Origin: Fibrella rubiginis
GTDB lineage: Bacteria > Bacteroidota > Bacteroidia > Cytophagales > Spirosomataceae
Direction of reading: 5' to 3'
NCBI RefSeq assembly: GCF_017353185.1
Contig: NZ_JAFMYV010000008.1
Span: 248,001 to 312,000 of the forward strand
DNA length: 64,000 bases
Under the pieces are notes generated by a model. It saw only the letters and a program-made list of their open reading frames with translations. It was not told where the DNA came from and ran no database searches. Both the position numbers and the translations under genes were made by a program. Numbering within the stretch: position 1 is the first letter of the stretch; each line of letters starts with the position of its first letter. Positions 43,800 through 52,600 of the stretch are shown here, in pieces.

Positions 43800-43940
43800 T
43801 AGGCAATTTATTCTACAGTTTATGTAGAATCCTACGGGCGGCACAATCAAAAATAGGCCCTCAGAGGCTGTAAATGGCGTTGGCACCAATTTTGGGCAGT
43901 GTACTAGTTGACATTTATTTCAACTAAAAACATCAACGTC

Positions 43941-45227
43941 ATGAAACGCAATATATGGGTTGTGGGTGCTATGTTGGCTGCCATTACCAGTCTATCCTCC
44001 TGCGCAACGGTAGAAGGGTGGCTTTACAAAGATGACAACCAGGCCCGCCGGTCGTCATCAACGACCTCACAACGACGTAGTGACCGGGACCGGTCGTCGG
44101 ATAATGAGGGCCGGGGTTTGTTTTCAAATCGTAACCGTAGTGACCGGTATGACAATGACGATCAGCGTGACGACCGCAGCAGCCTGTCGCGTCGTGATCG
44201 GGGCGGTTCATATAACAACCCGTACTCGTCAGATCGAAACAGGAACTCATACAACGACCGATACTCGTCGAACCGGGATAGCGATTCCTACAACAATCCA
44301 TACAGCAGTTCCAATAGCCGTTATTCGTCAAGTAACAGCCGCCGGGCAACTGATTCAAACAGTTATGACCGGCAATCGGATCGGTATAACACGCAAGACC
44401 CCGGCTACAGCGACCAAACGTACAGCAGCAACGACGGCTATAATGACCGTGTCTACCGCAACAATAGCCAAAGCTATAATGACCGGAATTACAATAGCCG
44501 TAATTACAACGACCGGAATAGTCAGCGATCAGATGATTATAACGGGCGGACAGCAAACGACCGAATGTCGAATGACTACGGCTATAATGGGCAGAACTAC
44601 GATGTAGACGATAGCAACCGGTACAACAGCAACCGGAACGATGGAACCCAGCAACGGTACGACTCCTATGGTAACCGAAACATGAGCAATGGCTCAGGCT
44701 ATGACAGCTATAATGGCCGTTCATCGGGTTCACAACCAGGTATGATGGGCTCTGGCCGCGATTCCTATGCTACTGATAACAGTCGTCAGCTGGGCGATTC
44801 GAGCACAACCAGTAGCTCATCTTCATCAGGTAACGCGTCAATGGGAATGAACGGTCGGTCATACGGTAGCGATCGCAGGCAGGAGATGAACAGCAGCGGC
44901 CGTATGGGTGGTAGTGGCAATGACCGCTTTTCGAATGACAGGCAAGACCTGCTGGCGCAAATCGACGAATCGATCACCAAGATCGATAAGCAGATGGATG
45001 GCCTAAAAAGCGCAGCATCTAACGAAAATCGCAACGCTCGTAAACAACGGGAAGATACCCAGAAAAACCTTCAGGAGCAACGTCGACAGTTGACCGACCA
45101 GGCTTATAAAGTGCAGCGCTCATCCGAAAGCGATTTCCGTCAGATTCGGCGGGAAACAAATCGCATTATTGACAACGTTGACGATGTCATGGACAAAATG
45201 ACGCCTGATACAAACTCAAAAAAATAA
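43941..45227 (+). CDS. Lipoprotein with long disordered Asn/Ser/Tyr/Asp/Arg-rich region
   Basis: A 428-aa lipoprotein: MKRNIWVVGAMLAAITSLSSC, lipid-linked Cys21. Residues about 35-330 are extremely low in complexity: Y, N, S, D, R, G dominate, with recurring YNDR, YNNPYSS, SSNSR and NYNSR words, hardly any hydrophobic residues and no Cys. The last 100 residues switch to a helical, coiled-coil-like region (RQDLLAQIDESITKIDKQMD, ...RQIRRETNRIIDNV). Composition resembles prion-like or condensate-forming regions, or a surface matrix protein. It is followed by a good terminator and preceded by 140 nt with a short hairpin at 43810-43830. Confidence 0.8.
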   Translation: MKRNIWVVGAMLAAITSLSSCATVEGWLYKDDNQARRSSSTTSQRRSDRDRSSDNEGRGLFSNRNRSDRYDNDDQRDDRSSLSRRDRGGSYNNPYSSDRNRNSYNDRYSSNRDSDSYNNPYSSSNSRYSSSNSRRATDSNSYDRQSDRYNTQDPGYSDQTYSSNDGYNDRVYRNNSQSYNDRNYNSRNYNDRNSQRSDDYNGRTANDRMSNDYGYNGQNYDVDDSNRYNSNRNDGTQQRYDSYGNRNMSNGSGYDSYNGRSSGSQPGMMGSGRDSYATDNSRQLGDSSTTSSSSSSGNASMGMNGRSYGSDRRQEMNSSGRMGGSGNDRFSNDRQDLLAQIDESITKIDKQMDGLKSAASNENRNARKQREDTQKNLQEQRRQLTDQAYKVQRSSESDFRQIRRETNRIIDNVDDVMDKMTPDTNSKK

Positions 45228-45247
45228 GAGATCAGCTTTTAGCATGC

Positions 45248-45280
45248 GGCGGCACTGACATAGGTTGGTGCCGCCTTTTT
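45248..45280 (+). terminator. Terminator after the disordered lipoprotein
   Basis: Perfect 8-bp stem GGCGGCAC/GTGCCGCC (45248-45255, 45268-45275) followed by TTTTTG; 20 nt after the stop. Confidence 0.9.
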
Positions 45281-45332
45281 GTTTGGTTTAGCCAGGTGGC
45301 GTGAAGAGATTTACGGTGAAAATAACCTTACT

Positions 45333-45845
45333 ATGGCCCTCATTCGATCCGTCCGCGGTGTTGCTCCCCAATTTGATGCATCCTGTTGGTTTGCTGAAAA
45401 CGCCACTATAGTTGGCGACGTAACCATGGGCCGCGATTGCACCGTCTGGTTTAATGCCGTGGTGCGCGGCGACGTGAACCGTATTACCATTGGTGAACGG
45501 TGCAATATCCAGGATGGGGCTGTCATTCACTGCACCTACCAAAAATATGCTACTACCATTGGGAGTTATGTGTCTATTGCTCACAATGCAATCGTGCATG
45601 GCTGCACACTGGAAGACCGGGTGTTAATTGGCATGGGGGCCATCGTCATGGATGGTGCAGTGGTGGGCACCGGCTCTATCATTGCCGCCGGAGCTATTGT
45701 AACGCAACATACCATTGTTCCGCCGGGCAGCATCTACGCCGGCAATCCTGCCCGACACCTCAAAGCTGTCTCACCCGAACAGGCCGAAATTTTCATGCGC
45801 ACTGCAGACAATTACGTACTATACGCCAGTTGGTTTCGTGACTAG
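45333..45845 (+). CDS. Gamma-class carbonic anhydrase-like protein
   Basis: A left-handed beta-helix trimeric protein of the gamma-carbonic anhydrase/YrdA family, 170 aa from ATG 45333. The hexapeptide repeats and the three His positions are clear: NRITIGERCNIQDGAVIHCT, YVSIAHNAIVHGCTLEDRVL, with metal His in IHCT, SIAHNAIVHG. The rest of the signature GDVTMGRDCTVWFNAVVRGD includes the conserved Arg-Gly-Asp. Activity of YrdA-like members is often weak, so CO2 hydration is predicted rather than certain. The stop (45843-45845) shares a CTAG with the stop of the convergent glycosyltransferase gene. Confidence 0.93.
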   Translation: MALIRSVRGVAPQFDASCWFAENATIVGDVTMGRDCTVWFNAVVRGDVNRITIGERCNIQDGAVIHCTYQKYATTIGSYVSIAHNAIVHGCTLEDRVLIGMGAIVMDGAVVGTGSIIAAGAIVTQHTIVPPGSIYAGNPARHLKAVSPEQAEIFMRTADNYVLYASWFRD

Positions 45846-46864
45846 CTACGCCCAACTAACCGCTTGGCAAATCCCACAGTATGTATTGCCATCAGCCATG
45901 CGTTGCGTTTTGCGTAATCCCATTTAGTGCTAAGCCACACGTTAGCACCAAATTTCGCTTTCCTGGGGTACGTAGCGTCAATATATTCGCGGGCATGTTG
46001 CTCTGAGAGCCAATAACGCTCGGCCTTGCCATAAGCTGCGCTTCCCGAGCCACTATCGTCGAAAGCCGCATGAGTGAGGTATTCTTCCAGTACTATATGC
46101 TGAAACCGGAATCCACGATTAAACATATCGTGAAAAAAAACAGTAGCCATATCAGCTCCTCGCCAACCCCCACCATAACAACCTACATCGCCTATAGGTA
46201 AAGTGTTGGCGCGGTAGATGTCAATATTGATAAGCGCACAGTATTCATTAAGCCGACACTCTGGTAAAGGATGGACGCGGCCAGACTCAATCACTTCAAT
46301 ATCGAGTGCCTTACGAAGCGTGTTATTATCTCTATGTAATGCAATGGCCTCCTGTTTAGAAGGTACATATTGGCGCATTGTAGTTGAAGTACAGCGTTTC
46401 GTATAGAACATAGAGGCCGGACAGCTCCAACATTGGCCTATTGAGCCAATACCTGTTAGTCCAGGGTCCCGGTCGTAGATAGCCAGCATATCACCAATCA
46501 TATCGCGGTGAAAAAGCAGGTCATTATGGATAACACATAAGTAAGGCTTATCCGTCTTCTCTAACGCATACTGAAACATGATACTCTGACGATACCTCTC
46601 GTCGGTTCGTGTCCGTTCGACGTCATGAGTATCAGGAGCCAGGAAATAGGTAGGCCGGTGAATAACGAACTCTACTGGATCCTCTTTAAAATAATCAATT
46701 ATTTTATGCAACCCACCCCAGTCATTGTGAGGTTGCTGGTACTCATAGGATAAATAAATTTTATCGATATGTTGCCGACTTTGATCAAGAAGCGTTTTTA
46801 TGGCCACAATCGTATTATATGGTTTACCATAAATGATAACCGCTACATCAACACGTTTTGTCAT
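45842..46864 (-). CDS. Glycosyltransferase-like protein (GT-A fold)
   Basis: A 340-aa protein with the start of a GT-A nucleotide-sugar transferase (VDVAVIIYGKPYNTIVAIKT), acceptor-side LCVIHNDLLFHRDMIGDMLA taking the DxD position as HND, and an extended domain with C-x2-C-like Cys (GQCWSCPASM) and YGGGWRGADMATVFFH near the middle. The late helix contains a basic segment (YPRKAKFGANVW). Probably acts on a surface or capsular glycan. It ends within 1 nt of the gamma-carbonic anhydrase stop on the other strand (shared CTAG). The donor sugar is unknown. Confidence 0.7.
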   Translation of the reverse strand: MTKRVDVAVIIYGKPYNTIVAIKTLLDQSRQHIDKIYLSYEYQQPHNDWGGLHKIIDYFKEDPVEFVIHRPTYFLAPDTHDVERTRTDERYRQSIMFQYALEKTDKPYLCVIHNDLLFHRDMIGDMLAIYDRDPGLTGIGSIGQCWSCPASMFYTKRCTSTTMRQYVPSKQEAIALHRDNNTLRKALDIEVIESGRVHPLPECRLNEYCALINIDIYRANTLPIGDVGCYGGGWRGADMATVFFHDMFNRGFRFQHIVLEEYLTHAAFDDSGSGSAAYGKAERYWLSEQHAREYIDATYPRKAKFGANVWLSTKWDYAKRNAWLMAIHTVGFAKRLVGRS

Positions 46865-46921
46865 GGTAGAATACTAATCAATGGACTATAATTTCCCGCA
46901 AAGCTAAACTAAGATCGCCTA

Positions 46922-47944
46922 TCACTGACTCCAGCCCTGCGCCTGAATAGGGGTTTGCTGCCCAGCTTTAGTGGCTAGCATAATCTGATCGGGTGTATTG
47001 GTCATGTAGCCAATAGCTGTGATACGACTATGGTTTTTTAGCTTCTCAAACATTTGAGGTGGCACCGTAAAGAGCAGTTCATAGTCTTCTCCGCCGTTCA
47101 ATGCCGCTGTTAGTGGACTAATCTTAAATTCTTCTGCGGCTAAATAAGTCTGATCATCGATGGGTATGTTTTCATCGAAAATGACCGCGCCGGTGCCGGA
47201 TTGGGTGCAGAGGTGAAGCAGGTCAGACGCAAGCCCATCTGAGAGATCAATCATTGCAGTGGGCAACACATCGAGGTCACGTAATTCATGAACCATATCC
47301 GTACGGGCATCAGGACGAAGTTGCCGCCCAATCAGGTAGGCCCGTTCCTCCGACAAAGCTGGTTGCATGTCGGGATTAGCCAGATATTCCTGCTTTTCAC
47401 GTTCCAGCAATTGCAGACCCAGGTAAGCCGCACCTAGGTCGCCCGTTACACAAATCACATCGTTGGGTTTGGCGGTATTTCGGTATGTGATCTTGTTTTG
47501 TGCTACTTGACCTACTACCGAAATGGCGATGACCAGGCCCGATCGCGATGTGGTCGTGTCTCCACCTACCAGATCGACATTATACGCCTCACATGCGGCT
47601 TGGATGCCAGCATACAATTCATCAACGGCTTCGACCGTGAAACGGCTGCTTAGGCCCAAACCTACCGTTAATTGTGTAGGTAAACCGTTCATAGCCGCAA
47701 TATCCGATACGTTGACGGCCACAGCTTTGAAACCTAAATGCCGCAGAGGCACATAGGTAAGATCGAAGTGAATACCTTCTATAAGTAAATCGGTGGTAAG
47801 CAGGCCGATGATTTGGTCGTTGAGGGTAAAAACCGCAGCGTCATCGCCAATACCACGCAGGGTACTGGGTTGCTTTGGGGCGGGGGTATTCTGCTGAATG
47901 CGCTGAATAAGGCCGCGTTCGCCAAGTGTCTGGAGAGGTGTCAT
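46922..47944 (-). CDS. thiL: Thiamine-monophosphate kinase
   Basis: ATP-dependent final step of thiamine pyrophosphate synthesis, 340 aa. Family segments: LGERGLIQRI at the start, RGIGDDAAVF with metal-binding Asp, LLTTDLLIEGIHFDL, NVSDIAAMNGLPTQ, VGGDTTTSRSGL (second Asp pair), VTGDLGAAYLGLQLL and IDLSDGLASDLLHL with the last Asp cluster. The ATG at 47944 is placed right after seven T of a terminator (47945-47975, minus strand), leaving no room for a leader. The start is supported by the family N-terminus. Confidence 0.95.
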   Translation of the reverse strand: MTPLQTLGERGLIQRIQQNTPAPKQPSTLRGIGDDAAVFTLNDQIIGLLTTDLLIEGIHFDLTYVPLRHLGFKAVAVNVSDIAAMNGLPTQLTVGLGLSSRFTVEAVDELYAGIQAACEAYNVDLVGGDTTTSRSGLVIAISVVGQVAQNKITYRNTAKPNDVICVTGDLGAAYLGLQLLEREKQEYLANPDMQPALSEERAYLIGRQLRPDARTDMVHELRDLDVLPTAMIDLSDGLASDLLHLCTQSGTGAVIFDENIPIDDQTYLAAEEFKISPLTAALNGGEDYELLFTVPPQMFEKLKNHSRITAIGYMTNTPDQIMLATKAGQQTPIQAQGWSQ

Positions 47945-47975
47945 AAAAAAAGCCGCTTCGGTGATCCGAAACGGC
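47945..47975 (-). terminator. Terminator abutting the thiL start codon
   Basis: Minus strand stem GCCGTTTCGG/CCGAAGCGGC (one G.U) with 4-nt loop, then TTTTTTT directly followed by the ATG of thiL. It ends transcription from the upstream lipoprotein gene, or attenuates thiL. Confidence 0.85.
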
Positions 47976-47998
47976 CGGTTACGCGAATGATATAAGCC

Positions 47999-48460
47999 CT
48001 ACGGGTTTTTAAGGGTATATGAATTGGTGCTGCCGCCTGTCTTAGGGTCGGCGGTGGTACGGGTTATCTTAAGCTCCGTATCGCTCACGCTGTCAATAGT
48101 AAAGGAGACGGTACCGTTTGATCCTGTTGGCTGAGGTGTTAATCCACTCAGCGTAATTGTTTTGTTATCACTTGACAACGCATACGTACCCGTAAATGTG
48201 TATGAAGTGCCACTGGCGTCGATGGTCGTCCAAGTTACGTTGGGTGGGCTAGATAGGTTAAGTATAAACTTCGAGTACCCTGGCGTTGGGTTCGAAGTAG
48301 CCCCGGCTGTGTACTTTGCCGTCCCGTTCTCAGTCACAATCTTAGGCGTCCAGCTCTTTTTAATAAGCTCAGACACAGGTGTTGCCGCTGGTCCTTTGCA
48401 ACCAGCCAGCAGCGTCAATACGGTTAAGGAAAAAAGTAGGGCGTAATGTGTCTTTTTCAT
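47999..48460 (-). CDS. Lipoprotein with beta-rich domain, unknown function
   Basis: A 153-aa lipoprotein from ATG 48460 (MKKTHYALLFSLTVLTLLAG, Cys21). The mature part is Ser/Thr-rich beta sequence with a DUF5004-like look: WTPKIVTENGTAKYT, SSPPNVTWTTIDASG, TYALSSDNKTITLSG and a final SDTELKITRTTADPKTGGST. Proteins of this kind are frequent Bacteroidota outer-surface lipoproteins, lipocalin-like in fold (inference). Good promoter upstream (48483-48511); terminator directly after, before thiL. Confidence 0.75.
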   Translation of the reverse strand: MKKTHYALLFSLTVLTLLAGCKGPAATPVSELIKKSWTPKIVTENGTAKYTAGATSNPTPGYSKFILNLSSPPNVTWTTIDASGTSYTFTGTYALSSDNKTITLSGLTPQPTGSNGTVSFTIDSVSDTELKITRTTADPKTGGSTNSYTLKNP

Positions 48461-48482
48461 GTGCCAAATTTGCATTTACCTG

Positions 48483-48511
48483 CAAAGCTAAAGGTACTGG
48501 GTTTAGTGCAA
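48483..48511 (-). promoter_or_regulatory. Promoter of the lipoprotein gene
   Basis: Minus strand TTG (48511-48509), 18-nt spacer, TAGCTTTG (48490-48483), a perfect TAnnTTTG. A second -7-like TATTTTTG lies at 48516-48509. The start codon is about 22 nt downstream. Confidence 0.6.
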
Positions 48512-48563
48512 AAATAGAATACAATAGGTTTCAAATTTTGTCGGATTGATTATTCGGACCAAC

Positions 48564-48812
48564 ATGGTTTCAGGCAAAGAGCAGTTACCCACCTACACCC
48601 GTTCGCAATTAGCTCTACGCAATGGTAACGACCGCGACGAGATATGGTGCGCTTACCAGGGCATTATCTACGATGTAAGTCCTTCACGTCTCTGGCGACA
48701 AGGCAAGCATTATGAGCATTGGGCCGGGCAAGATTTGACCAGTGAGTTATCCAACGCTCCACACACCGATAGGGTTTTTGATCGTTTTAAGGTCATTGGC
48801 AAACTGTTATGA
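48564..48812 (+). CDS. Cytochrome b5-like heme-binding protein
   Basis: An 82-aa protein from ATG 48564; the frame starts with TTG at 48546. It matches the small bacterial 'predicted heme/steroid binding' group: YTRSQLALRNGNDRDEIWCA, YQGIIYDVSPSRLWRQGKHY, with the probable axial His in GKHYEHWAGQDLT and NAPHTDRVFDRF. No membrane segment, so soluble. Its stop overlaps the ATG of the next gene (ATGA), suggesting coupled translation with the sugar kinase-like gene. A functional link between the two is not obvious. Confidence 0.88.
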   Translation: MVSGKEQLPTYTRSQLALRNGNDRDEIWCAYQGIIYDVSPSRLWRQGKHYEHWAGQDLTSELSNAPHTDRVFDRFKVIGKLL

Positions 48813-49684
48813 CTGCACTAACTACAATTTCCATGCCCATTATCTTACTGGCAGACAGTGGCTCGACAAAGACCGAATGGTGCTTGCTCAGGCCGGATCA
48901 GACACCACTCACCCTGCGTACTGATGGGATCAATCCTTATTTTCAAGCTACTGATCAGATTATAGCAACGTTGCACAATCAGCTCTTACCCGGTCTTAAC
49001 GGGGTAGCGCCCAATGAGGTCTTTTTCTATGGAACGGGCTGCAATAGCCCGACAAGTAATACTAAGATGGCGCAAGCCATACAGAGTGCCTTACCACACA
49101 CTCAATTCATTGATGTACAGAGTGATATGCTCGGGGCGGCCAGAGGGGCTGCTGGAGGTCAACCAGCTGTTGTGTGCATTTTGGGCACTGGCGCCAATGC
49201 CGCTACTTATGATGGCAAAGGGCTTACCAGTCCTAGTTACTCTTTAGGCTTTTGGTTAGGCGACGAAGGCAGCGGTGGTAACCTGGGCAAACGCCTGGTC
49301 ACAGCTTTTTTACACAATCAATTGCCACACACGCTGGCAGAAGATTTCAGTCATCAATATGCCATTGATCGACTCACGGTGCTTGACCATGCTTATAACC
49401 AGCCTTATCCCAACCGCTACTTCGCACAGTTTACCCGGTTCCTGTCAGCACACCGAAACGATCCATTTGTGCAGCAACTGCTCCAACAATCATTTACCGA
49501 ATTCCTGACGCTTTATGTGAAACGATTGCCTCAACCTGATAAGTACCCTGTTCATGTAGTAGGATCAATTGGCTTTTATTTTGAGGAAGAAGTTAAGCGG
49601 GTAATGACAGCACAGCACCTTACACCGGGTCAGTTCCTACAGACACCCATGTTAGGACTTGTACAGTACCACTCAGCAACGTGA
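48809..49684 (+). CDS. BadF/BadG-type ATPase, N-acetylglucosamine kinase-like
   Basis: An ASKHA-fold kinase of 291 aa. The ATP-binding phosphate 1 motif is LLADSGSTKTEWCLL near residue 12, connect and phosphate 2 segments include VVCILGTGANAATYDGKGL, and SLGFWLGDEGSGGNLGKRLV follows. The C-terminal VHVVGSIGFYFEEEVKRV is the adenosine motif. It resembles the Bacteroidota N-acetylglucosamine/muramic acid salvage kinases in this family, which is the inferred function. Its ATG overlaps the cytochrome b5-like gene stop; an internal ATG at 48833 would be an alternative start. Confidence 0.9.
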   Translation: MTALTTISMPIILLADSGSTKTEWCLLRPDQTPLTLRTDGINPYFQATDQIIATLHNQLLPGLNGVAPNEVFFYGTGCNSPTSNTKMAQAIQSALPHTQFIDVQSDMLGAARGAAGGQPAVVCILGTGANAATYDGKGLTSPSYSLGFWLGDEGSGGNLGKRLVTAFLHNQLPHTLAEDFSHQYAIDRLTVLDHAYNQPYPNRYFAQFTRFLSAHRNDPFVQQLLQQSFTEFLTLYVKRLPQPDKYPVHVVGSIGFYFEEEVKRVMTAQHLTPGQFLQTPMLGLVQYHSAT

Positions 49685-49686
49685 TT

Positions 49687-52600
49687 TTAGTTTGTTTGGT
49701 TGTCGCTTATACTACCAGGCTCGTTGACCTGAACTATATCAAAATGAATGACCGTAGACCCCAGCAAGTTACCTGTACCGTTTGGTCCTGTGTAGACTGA
49801 GATAGCCAACTGATACGATCCAATATCAGGTTTTAGGCCCTGACCTGTGGGATAGAGTTTATACGGAGCGCTGTTTGCATAAACGGTCCGACGAGCTTTG
49901 CCGGTGAGTTCCATCAACACACTGCCCGAAGTAGATTTAGGCACACATGAAAGGTTAATCAACGACGGAAGTTTGCGAATATCCAGCAAAGCGCCATCTA
50001 CCAGTTCTTTGATTAATGTTCCTTTATCATCCAATAATGACGCCGTTGCGCTAAATCGGGGGGCTGCTCTCACGGTGATTCGAAACGTGTCGCTTACCGC
50101 CGCAGCACTGGGGTCGGTAGCTTTGGCAATTACACGACTAGAGCCAATCAATGCTGGTGTGCCCCGGAGTAACCGGCGAACGGGGTCATAAGTAAGACCC
50201 ACTGGAGCACCCGTCACCGAAACAGTAAGTGCGTCGCCGTCAGGGTCGGAAAATGTGCTGGCGGGGATGGCCACCGTGGTAGCCTGACTAACAGTAATAG
50301 CCTGATCAACAATGGGGTTTGCAACAATCGGAGCGCGGTTAGGACGCACACAGGTGTTGGTGTAATTAAGGGTTAATTCCGTACCACTTTGCCGGGCTCG
50401 AACCTGCAACACACCACCATAACGCCGGTCGGCAGGCAAAACCAGTTCAGCCGTCTTACTCCAATTGGTCACACCCTCAAGGCGATATTCAATAAGTGAA
50501 CCGTCACCGTCTACCGCTCGCATTGTTAGTCGCCCTGTCTCGCATTCCAAGGTTGGGGTCTGCATGGTCAGCGGTTTAACTACCGTAACGGTAAACTTGG
50601 TGCTCACGGTGGCCCCTTTATCATCGGTTGCGGTCGCAGTTACAGTCCATGTGCCGAGCACCGATGGTGTACCCGCTATTAGTCGATTGGTAGGATCGTA
50701 GTTCAGACCTGTTGGCAAACCTGACACAGTAATAGTTGCAACCTTACCATCAGGGTCAGAAAATGTATTTTCGGGAATAGTAAACGATGCCGTCTTACCT
50801 TGATTAACCACTTGGTTGACAATCGCGTTGCTCACAACGGGGGGCTTATTAGCGGCAGTGCAATCAGTGGTATAGCTGAGCGGCGATGTTTCTTTGCCCC
50901 CCTGTCGCGCCAAAATGGTAATTATCTTTCCACTGACATCATCGGCATTTAGTGTGTATAGATGCTCGCTACTCCAGTTGCCATTATCCAGCTTAAATTC
51001 AATAGCCGAGCCATCACCATCGGCAGTCTTTACATCAAGCTTTTGCGTACTACAATCCAGGCTAGGCGTGATTAATTTAAGCGGTTTGACATCCGACGAG
51101 ATGGTAACCGTAAATGTAGTACTAACAGTAGCTCCCTTGTCGTCAGTGGCTATTACCGTGACGGTGGTGGTTCCGGTAAGTGGTGGATATCCTGTGATAA
51201 GCCGACTGGTAGGATCATAATTTAATCCTGATGGTAAATTATTGACGGCAATTGAGACGATCTTACCGTCGGGATCTGAGAACGTATTTTCAGGAATAAT
51301 GTATGAAAATACCTTACTGACGACACCCGTTTGATTGACCAGTGAATTGCTTACCACTGGTGGCTGATTGTTGTTGGCTGGACAAGTGCTTGTATAATTT
51401 AAACTAATTTCAGCACCACTCTGCCGCGCTTTCAACACCAGAGCGGTATTTACCCGTTTATCAGCAGGTAATGTTTGCACGGCTTGCGATGTCCAATCGA
51501 ATACGTTTTCTGCTTTAAATTCAACAGCACTTCCATCTCCGTCTGTAATCCGTAGTTCAAACTTACCTGTCCCACAATCTAGTATGGGATCGAGCAAGCG
51601 CAAAGGCGACGTGGCTCGTTGCACAATCAGTGAAAAATAGTCACTCACCGTAGCCCCTTTATCATCGGTAGCTGTTACAGTTAACTCTGCCGACCCAATC
51701 AACGAACCTGTTCCGCTAATCTGACGGCTATTAGCGTCATAACTAAACCCGATGGGTAATCCATTTACCCCTACAGATGCGATACGCCCATCTGCATCGG
51801 CAAAGGTGTTGTCTGGTATGGTGAACATAAATGGCTTTCCAACAAACGCCATTTGATTTGGTACTCTATTCTGCACAACAGGCGGCTGGTTTGAGCCGGA
51901 AACAGTCCGTAACAAATCTTCATCAATCACTAAGCGGACAGGCTTTCCATCGCTGCCTCGCATAGCATTCCAGGCACCGAATGTGCCAATTTCATAAATA
52001 TTACTGCGCACTATATCTGATAACTTATACGTAACCGTACCCACGGGGGCGATTACAGATACCGGTTCACTTAATAGACGCAATTCGTTCATTTTATCCA
52101 GTGTCTGCCTAAATAATGGCTCATTAAAATCAACGAAAAAATTGGCGAAGATGAGTGCCTTAGCTCCATACTTGAACTCAGCACGCATCTGTCCAAATAT
52201 GTCTGATGGGTTAACAGATTGGAAGGAGGCTCCGTCTACCTCGGCCATAATCCAGTCACCAGGTTTTACATTGCTGCGCAACAAATCCATAGAGAGTTGA
52301 GCAGAGAGCGCATCAGGGCCATCGTTTACTTTGATTCCGTCTGTTAATTCGGCTAGATTTTTAAAGGCAAGCGTGCTTCGATTACCCGCAATCAGATCAG
52401 ATACAGCCCCATGTTGGTTAATTACCCGAACCGCTGGATTAACCCCTTTGATAGCCAAAGTTGTTTTGTCGACATAGTTTTTAAACTGCCCATGTCGGAA
52501 CAGAAACCAATCTGTTCCAGCTGTATTTGCTGGAAACAAAGCCTCTGGACGAGTGGGTATAGGCGGACGAATATCAGTAACCGATTTGTAATTACTATTC

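Noticed and set aside
43810..43830. Perfect 8-bp hairpin after the macroglobulin gene as terminator
   Set aside because: No T-run follows on either strand, so not called.
43984..44733. Long minus-strand open frame (249 codons, Cys/His/Tyr/Gly-rich) antisense to the disordered lipoprotein
   Set aside because: A by-product of the low-complexity codons on the plus strand; no start context or family, and the plus-strand gene has a signal peptide.
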